Shown here: positions 6,702 through 9,592 of the stretch, one piece after another
How the letters are laid out: the number at the start of each line of letters is the position of its first letter
Numbering within the stretch: the first letter of the stretch is position 1
DNA from: Alphaproteobacteria bacterium
Lineage (GTDB): Bacteria; Pseudomonadota; Alphaproteobacteria; JABAAW01
NCBI GenBank assembly: GCA_014238625.1
Contig: JABAAS010000041.1
Span: 1 to 9,592, forward strand
Direction: 5' to 3'
DNA: 9,592 bases
Program-made: the position numbers and the translations under genes
The notes under the pieces: generated by a model
Told to the model about the DNA's origin: nothing
What the model saw: only the letters and a program-made list of their open reading frames with translations
The model's database searches: none

Positions 6702-7505
6702 ATGTCAAGCGAAGCTACAGCACTAATACAACACGCAACTGCAATTCATCTGCAAACAGAAGAAAATGATCCGAGACAAGCTCGTATCGAATTGCTCGAA
6801 CTAGTCGAAAAATTTAACCAATTGTTAGACGCTCTAGGTAGTGCTGCATTCAAAAATATCGGACTAACACAAGGTAATATCATTGCACTAGCAGAAGGAG
6901 GAACCTTGCCTCAAGGAATCATTCCAGCTGCAGGCGCAAATATACCTACCGCAACAATACTCGATTTCTTCGCAAATACAGCTCCAGATGGATGGGTCTC
7001 AGCAAGCGGGCAAGGAATACAAATAGCTAACGGAGTAGAATACTTTCCTCTCTTCCAATATCTATTCAATGCAGCCGTAGACGAAAATAATCCTCTGCCA
7101 TTATTCCAAACACAACAAGAGTTAGAAAACGCAAAAACTCAAGAGGATGCTCAACAAGCATGGGAAAATAACCTCGTAGTTCCTCTGCCAGATCTAAGAG
7201 GTAGAACTAGAATCGCAAGCAAAAATGAAACAGGAGAAGGACAAAAATTAGTCGGACAAAAACTCGGCGAAGAAGAAGTGCAACTCCAAAAAAGGCATTT
7301 GCCAAATGAACAATTATCTATATTTAGACATAAACTGCCAAATGCAGGAAGTCGTTATAAAAGATTCTTAGTAAGTGAAGCTGAAAGAACCGCCTCATAT
7401 ACTAAAGCATACGATTTACAAACCAAAACAGAAGCAATGGGAGAAGGAATCTCTCACCCTAATATGCAGCCTAGTTTCGTCGTGCTAACTTGCATGAAAT
7501 TGTGA
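6702..7505 (+). CDS. tail fibre protein with tail collar domain
   Basis: This 267-residue protein is a short tail fibre or collar protein, probably on the outer face of the tip and involved in adsorption. Residues 1-48 look like a helical N-terminal attachment segment. The AAFKNIGLTQGNIIAL stretch (48-63) resembles the N-terminal fibre region seen in related prophages. The collar domain begins at TATILDFFANTAPDGW (83-98), continues through YFPLFQYLF (114-122) and PLPDLRGRTRIA (161-172), and closes with the typical HPNMQPSFVVLTCMKL end (252-267). Between LFQYLF and LPDLRGR there is a longer acidic, Gln/Asn/Glu-rich insert (about 123-159) where most collar domains have about 15-20 residues. AGAGG at 6692-6696 precedes the ATG by five bases. 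No separate fibre-assembly chaperone gene follows, which suits a short fibre. It is the last + strand gene and ends four bases from the opposing gene. Confidence 0.82.
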   Translation: MSSEATALIQHATAIHLQTEENDPRQARIELLELVEKFNQLLDALGSAAFKNIGLTQGNIIALAEGGTLPQGIIPAAGANIPTATILDFFANTAPDGWVSASGQGIQIANGVEYFPLFQYLFNAAVDENNPLPLFQTQQELENAKTQEDAQQAWENNLVVPLPDLRGRTRIASKNETGEGQKLVGQKLGEEEVQLQKRHLPNEQLSIFRHKLPNAGSRYKRFLVSEAERTASYTKAYDLQTKTEAMGEGISHPNMQPSFVVLTCMKL

Positions 7506-7509
7506 AAAA

Positions 7510-9592
7510 TTAAAAGCTGTAACGCCTAGTCCTTAAAGAATCATACAAGGTGATAAAACTGCAAAGTGGAGCCGCACAAAACGATCGTAATAAAAATCTC
7601 GCAGCCTGAAGCCGAAAACCTCTCCTTGCTTGACTATGAGCTAAACTCAACGCAACCCATACAAAGCGATCACGCGACAATACCCCCGCACGAAGACGGT
7701 TAAAGCGCACAAATATCTCTGAATTGCTAAGCCTCTTGCCCGTAGAAATATCTGATAATAGCCTTTGCGAAGCTAAATCTTGACTAAAACAAGCACGCTC
7801 CGCCGAAGACATAAATGAACTCGCTTGCTCTATATCGACAACTTCTCTGTTGCGTAAAGGATCGGGAAGACCCATCGCTCTACGGCGCGCAGAAAAAAGA
7901 GCATAGCAATGGTTGCGCAAAATCTGCTCTGCGCAATTAGATGTGCTCTGGTCTCCATGCCTGCTATAGGATACCAAAACTTCAGGAAGGTTCGTAAAAA
8001 TAACCTTGCTAATAACCTTGCTAATAACCTTGCGCCTCCGCAGCAAACCTCCGCAAAAAATACCCGAAGAAGTACCTGAAGGAATACTCGAAGGAATACT
8101 CGAAGGAATACCCATGCGCAAAAATAAATCAAAGTCCTCCGCACCTACACTAAATAGCTCATTGTAACCTCCGACCGGAAATGCCGACGCGCGCAACATA
8201 ATACTCGAGTGAACCAAAGGCACTGCTCCCTGCTGCAAACCCCGTAGAACAGAACCACCTCGCCGCAAAAAAACACTCCCTCCTAAAACTCTGCCCCTAT
8301 CGTCAATCGCAGAACTCAAACAGCCCAAAATCGATACCCGAGGATGTCGCAACATATAAGAAACTTGACGCTCTAGACGCCGAGGGAACGAAATATCGTC
8401 CGAATCCGCTCGTGCAATAAACGCAGCGCGCGAAGCTCTAATACCGCAATTCGCAGCGTAGGCTATACCTCGATTCTTTTCTAAAAAAATTAAACGAACT
8501 CGTTTGTCCAATCTAGCTATATTCTGCAAAACCTTGTCCGTTCCATCGCTAGAGCCATCGTCTACAATAATAAGCTCAAAATTCGAAAATGTTTGACGTT
8601 GCAAAGACGCTACCGCCTCACTAATAAATCCTACACGATTGTAAGTCGTCATAACAATGCTTACCGCTGGAGAACTCTGTAAATTTACATAACCTCCATA
8701 ACTAGAAAAAATCAAAAGTCTTTTAATAAATTCTACTCCCTCCTCTAAAATGCACCGTAATACGAAAATGACTTTCCTTAACAGTAATGACAAGATAATC
8801 AAAAAATTATAACGCAACGCTTGCCTGATATAGCGCAAAAATAGTATAGGAGCTTCACTGCGAGCACTAGCGCGAGCAAGCTGAAGATGGGGATGGGGGA
8901 AGTCTCTTAACTCAATCTTACTTGGAAAATACTTATCTAATAAACGATCAGCTCGACGTAGAAAAGTTGCACGGGCTCTCTTCGTAGAGGGAAAAGAATA
9001 GAGAGAGTTGAAAAAATGTAATGCCTCCAAACGCTTGCGCTCCTTCGCAGATATAACTAGAGAAGAAAATGATAGCTCTCTGGCACTCGCAAGAGGATCC
9101 GATAAACCTCGAGCTCTACACTCGGACGAGTAGTGAATTAAAGTTTGTACCAAAGAGTGTTTTAGCAAATTATTCATTTGCGTAGAAGAGCCCGGATAAC
9201 GACGATAAAAATATAATTTGCTCGATAGATTCGCAAAAACATCTCCGTAGCAATTAAGCATGCGCTTATACAAATCTATATCTTCTCCTATACTAAATAT
9301 CTCGCGGTAACCTCCAAGCGTAAGTACAGTCGCAGTGCGATACATTAATGTAGGGTGTAGCAGGGGGTAAATACCCTTACCAATAAGATAGCCGATCATC
9401 TTGCGACCTCGGGCAAAATCGATATTATACTTCCTATCTTTTATTATACTACCATGCTCATCGACATTAAAACTACGGCAGCCCAGCATATAAATATCCT
9501 CGTGCTCGTCCATATAAGAAACCTGTTCCGCAAAACGACTAGGGGCGCAAATATCATCCGAATCAACTCGCCCTACCAATGCCGCTCGAACC
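7510..9592 (-). CDS. tandem family 2 (GT-A) glycosyltransferase, 5' end outside window
   Basis: The visible part codes for about 693 residues and runs off the window at its N-terminus. Residues are numbered here from the TTG at 9579, which is not the true start because the conserved domain continues upstream (VRAAL before VGRVDSDD). The second module is complete: SIVMTTYNR (307-315), IIVDDGSSDGTD (337-348), NRGIAYAANCGIRAS (369-383), the metal-binding ARADSDD (389-395), RRLERQVSYM (400-409), GGYNELFSVGAEDFDLFLRM (470-489) and LPEVLVSYSRHGDQST (531-546). The first module shows the matching second half: VDSDD (5-9), GGYREIFSIGEDIDLYKRM (89-107) and FYRRYPGSSTQ (124-134). Each is followed by a similar extension (RARGLSDPL and RRAMGLPDPL). 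A hydrophobic basic stretch (about 257-290) joins them and may touch the membrane. It probably transfers sugars onto a surface glycan; donor and acceptor are unknown. It may be a prophage cargo gene or a flanking host gene. Confidence 0.9.
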   Translation of the reverse strand, partial: VRAALVGRVDSDDICAPSRFAEQVSYMDEHEDIYMLGCRSFNVDEHGSIIKDRKYNIDFARGRKMIGYLIGKGIYPLLHPTLMYRTATVLTLGGYREIFSIGEDIDLYKRMLNCYGDVFANLSSKLYFYRRYPGSSTQMNNLLKHSLVQTLIHYSSECRARGLSDPLASARELSFSSLVISAKERKRLEALHFFNSLYSFPSTKRARATFLRRADRLLDKYFPSKIELRDFPHPHLQLARASARSEAPILFLRYIRQALRYNFLIILSLLLRKVIFVLRCILEEGVEFIKRLLIFSSYGGYVNLQSSPAVSIVMTTYNRVGFISEAVASLQRQTFSNFELIIVDDGSSDGTDKVLQNIARLDKRVRLIFLEKNRGIAYAANCGIRASRAAFIARADSDDISFPRRLERQVSYMLRHPRVSILGCLSSAIDDRGRVLGGSVFLRRGGSVLRGLQQGAVPLVHSSIMLRASAFPVGGYNELFSVGAEDFDLFLRMGIPSSIPSSIPSGTSSGIFCGGLLRRRKVISKVISKVIFTNLPEVLVSYSRHGDQSTSNCAEQILRNHCYALFSARRRAMGLPDPLRNREVVDIEQASSFMSSAERACFSQDLASQRLLSDISTGKRLSNSEIFVRFNRLRAGVLSRDRFVWVALSLAHSQARRGFRLQAARFLLRSFCAAPLCSFITLYDSLRTRRYSF
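7999..8034 (-). repeat. 12-bp tandem repeat, three copies (KVIS-coding)
   Basis: Three head-to-tail copies of AATAACCTTGCT (+ strand) occupy 7999-8010, 8011-8022 and 8023-8034; only the last base of the third copy differs. On the - strand they code in frame for KVIS repeats (glycosyltransferase residues about 517-526). The equivalent place in the first transferase module has no such sequence. A period of 12 keeps the frame when copies are gained or lost. Confidence 0.92.
8054..8113 (-). repeat. second 12-bp tandem repeat, three good plus two degenerate copies (IPSS-coding)
   Basis: GAAGGAATACTC (+ strand) is repeated exactly at 8078-8089 and 8090-8101, and once with a single change at 8102-8113. 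Two diverged copies appear to precede it at 8066-8077 and 8054-8065. On the - strand the array codes for a run of four-residue units (IPSS, IPSS, IPSG, TSSG and a decayed one) at residues about 491-510 of the glycosyltransferase. The unit sequence is unrelated to the neighbouring KVIS array, although the period is the same. Confidence 0.88.

Noticed and set aside
7999..8113. CRISPR-like or regulatory iteron array
   Set aside because: Units are 12 bp, directly adjacent without spacers, and keep the coding frame of the conserved transferase.
7830..8144. 104-residue - strand frame with Leu/Arg/Phe repeats
   Set aside because: It is another frame of the glycosyltransferase, and its repeats are simply the two 12-bp arrays read out of phase.
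9577..9579. TTG as the real start of the glycosyltransferase
   Set aside because: It lies just before the metal-binding DSDD motif, and the second module shows that about 90 residues of domain should precede it; the open frame continues to the window edge.

Overview
The window holds the distal part of a siphovirus-type tail gene cluster on the + strand (9-7505), followed head-to-head at the 3' ends by one large glycosyltransferase gene on the - strand (7510-9592, its 5' end outside the window). Base composition is moderate: hand counts of eight 60-base rows gave about 44% G+C in the tail genes and 47% in the glycosyltransferase gene. Shine-Dalgarno sequences of the AGGAG type precede several genes. 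The tail proteins resemble a module best known from prophages of Proteobacteria, so a proteobacterial prophage or phage-derived particle locus is the likeliest source. I cannot name the genus.

The tail module runs without a real gap. In order it encodes the major tail tube protein (9-944), the tail assembly chaperone (946-1266), a DUF1799 protein in the -1 frame (1263-1712), a very short tape measure protein (1723-2400), a distal-tail-like protein (2452-3135), a hub/baseplate-like protein (3164-3736), a DUF6950 cysteine protein (3738-4175), a J-like tail tip protein (4188-6668) and a tail collar/fibre protein (6702-7505). Tube subunits polymerise around the tape measure, whose folding and length control need the chaperones. 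The next three proteins form the closed tip, and the J-like and collar proteins face the host. No head, lysis, integration or replication genes are visible.

The most striking regulatory element lies at 1257-1299. A slippery heptamer A AAA AAT abuts the chaperone's UGA stop. Five bases further on is a GC-rich hairpin, and the downstream DUF1799 frame is exactly -1. This looks like the programmed frameshift that makes the long tail-chaperone form (G/GT in lambda), here predicted to give a 255-residue chaperone-DUF1799 fusion.

The tape measure protein is only 225 residues, which predicts a tail far shorter than lambda's. Gene order and sizes parallel the tail half of the Rhodobacter gene transfer agent. 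A domesticated particle is therefore a reasonable hypothesis but is not shown by this window.

The glycosyltransferase carries two GT-A (family 2) modules that arose by internal duplication. The second module contains an expansion of about 30 residues built from two different 12-bp in-frame tandem repeats. The + strand is rich in A over T and C over G throughout, whichever strand is coding. This strand asymmetry probably explains the different codon and amino acid flavour of the tail genes and the glycosyltransferase.
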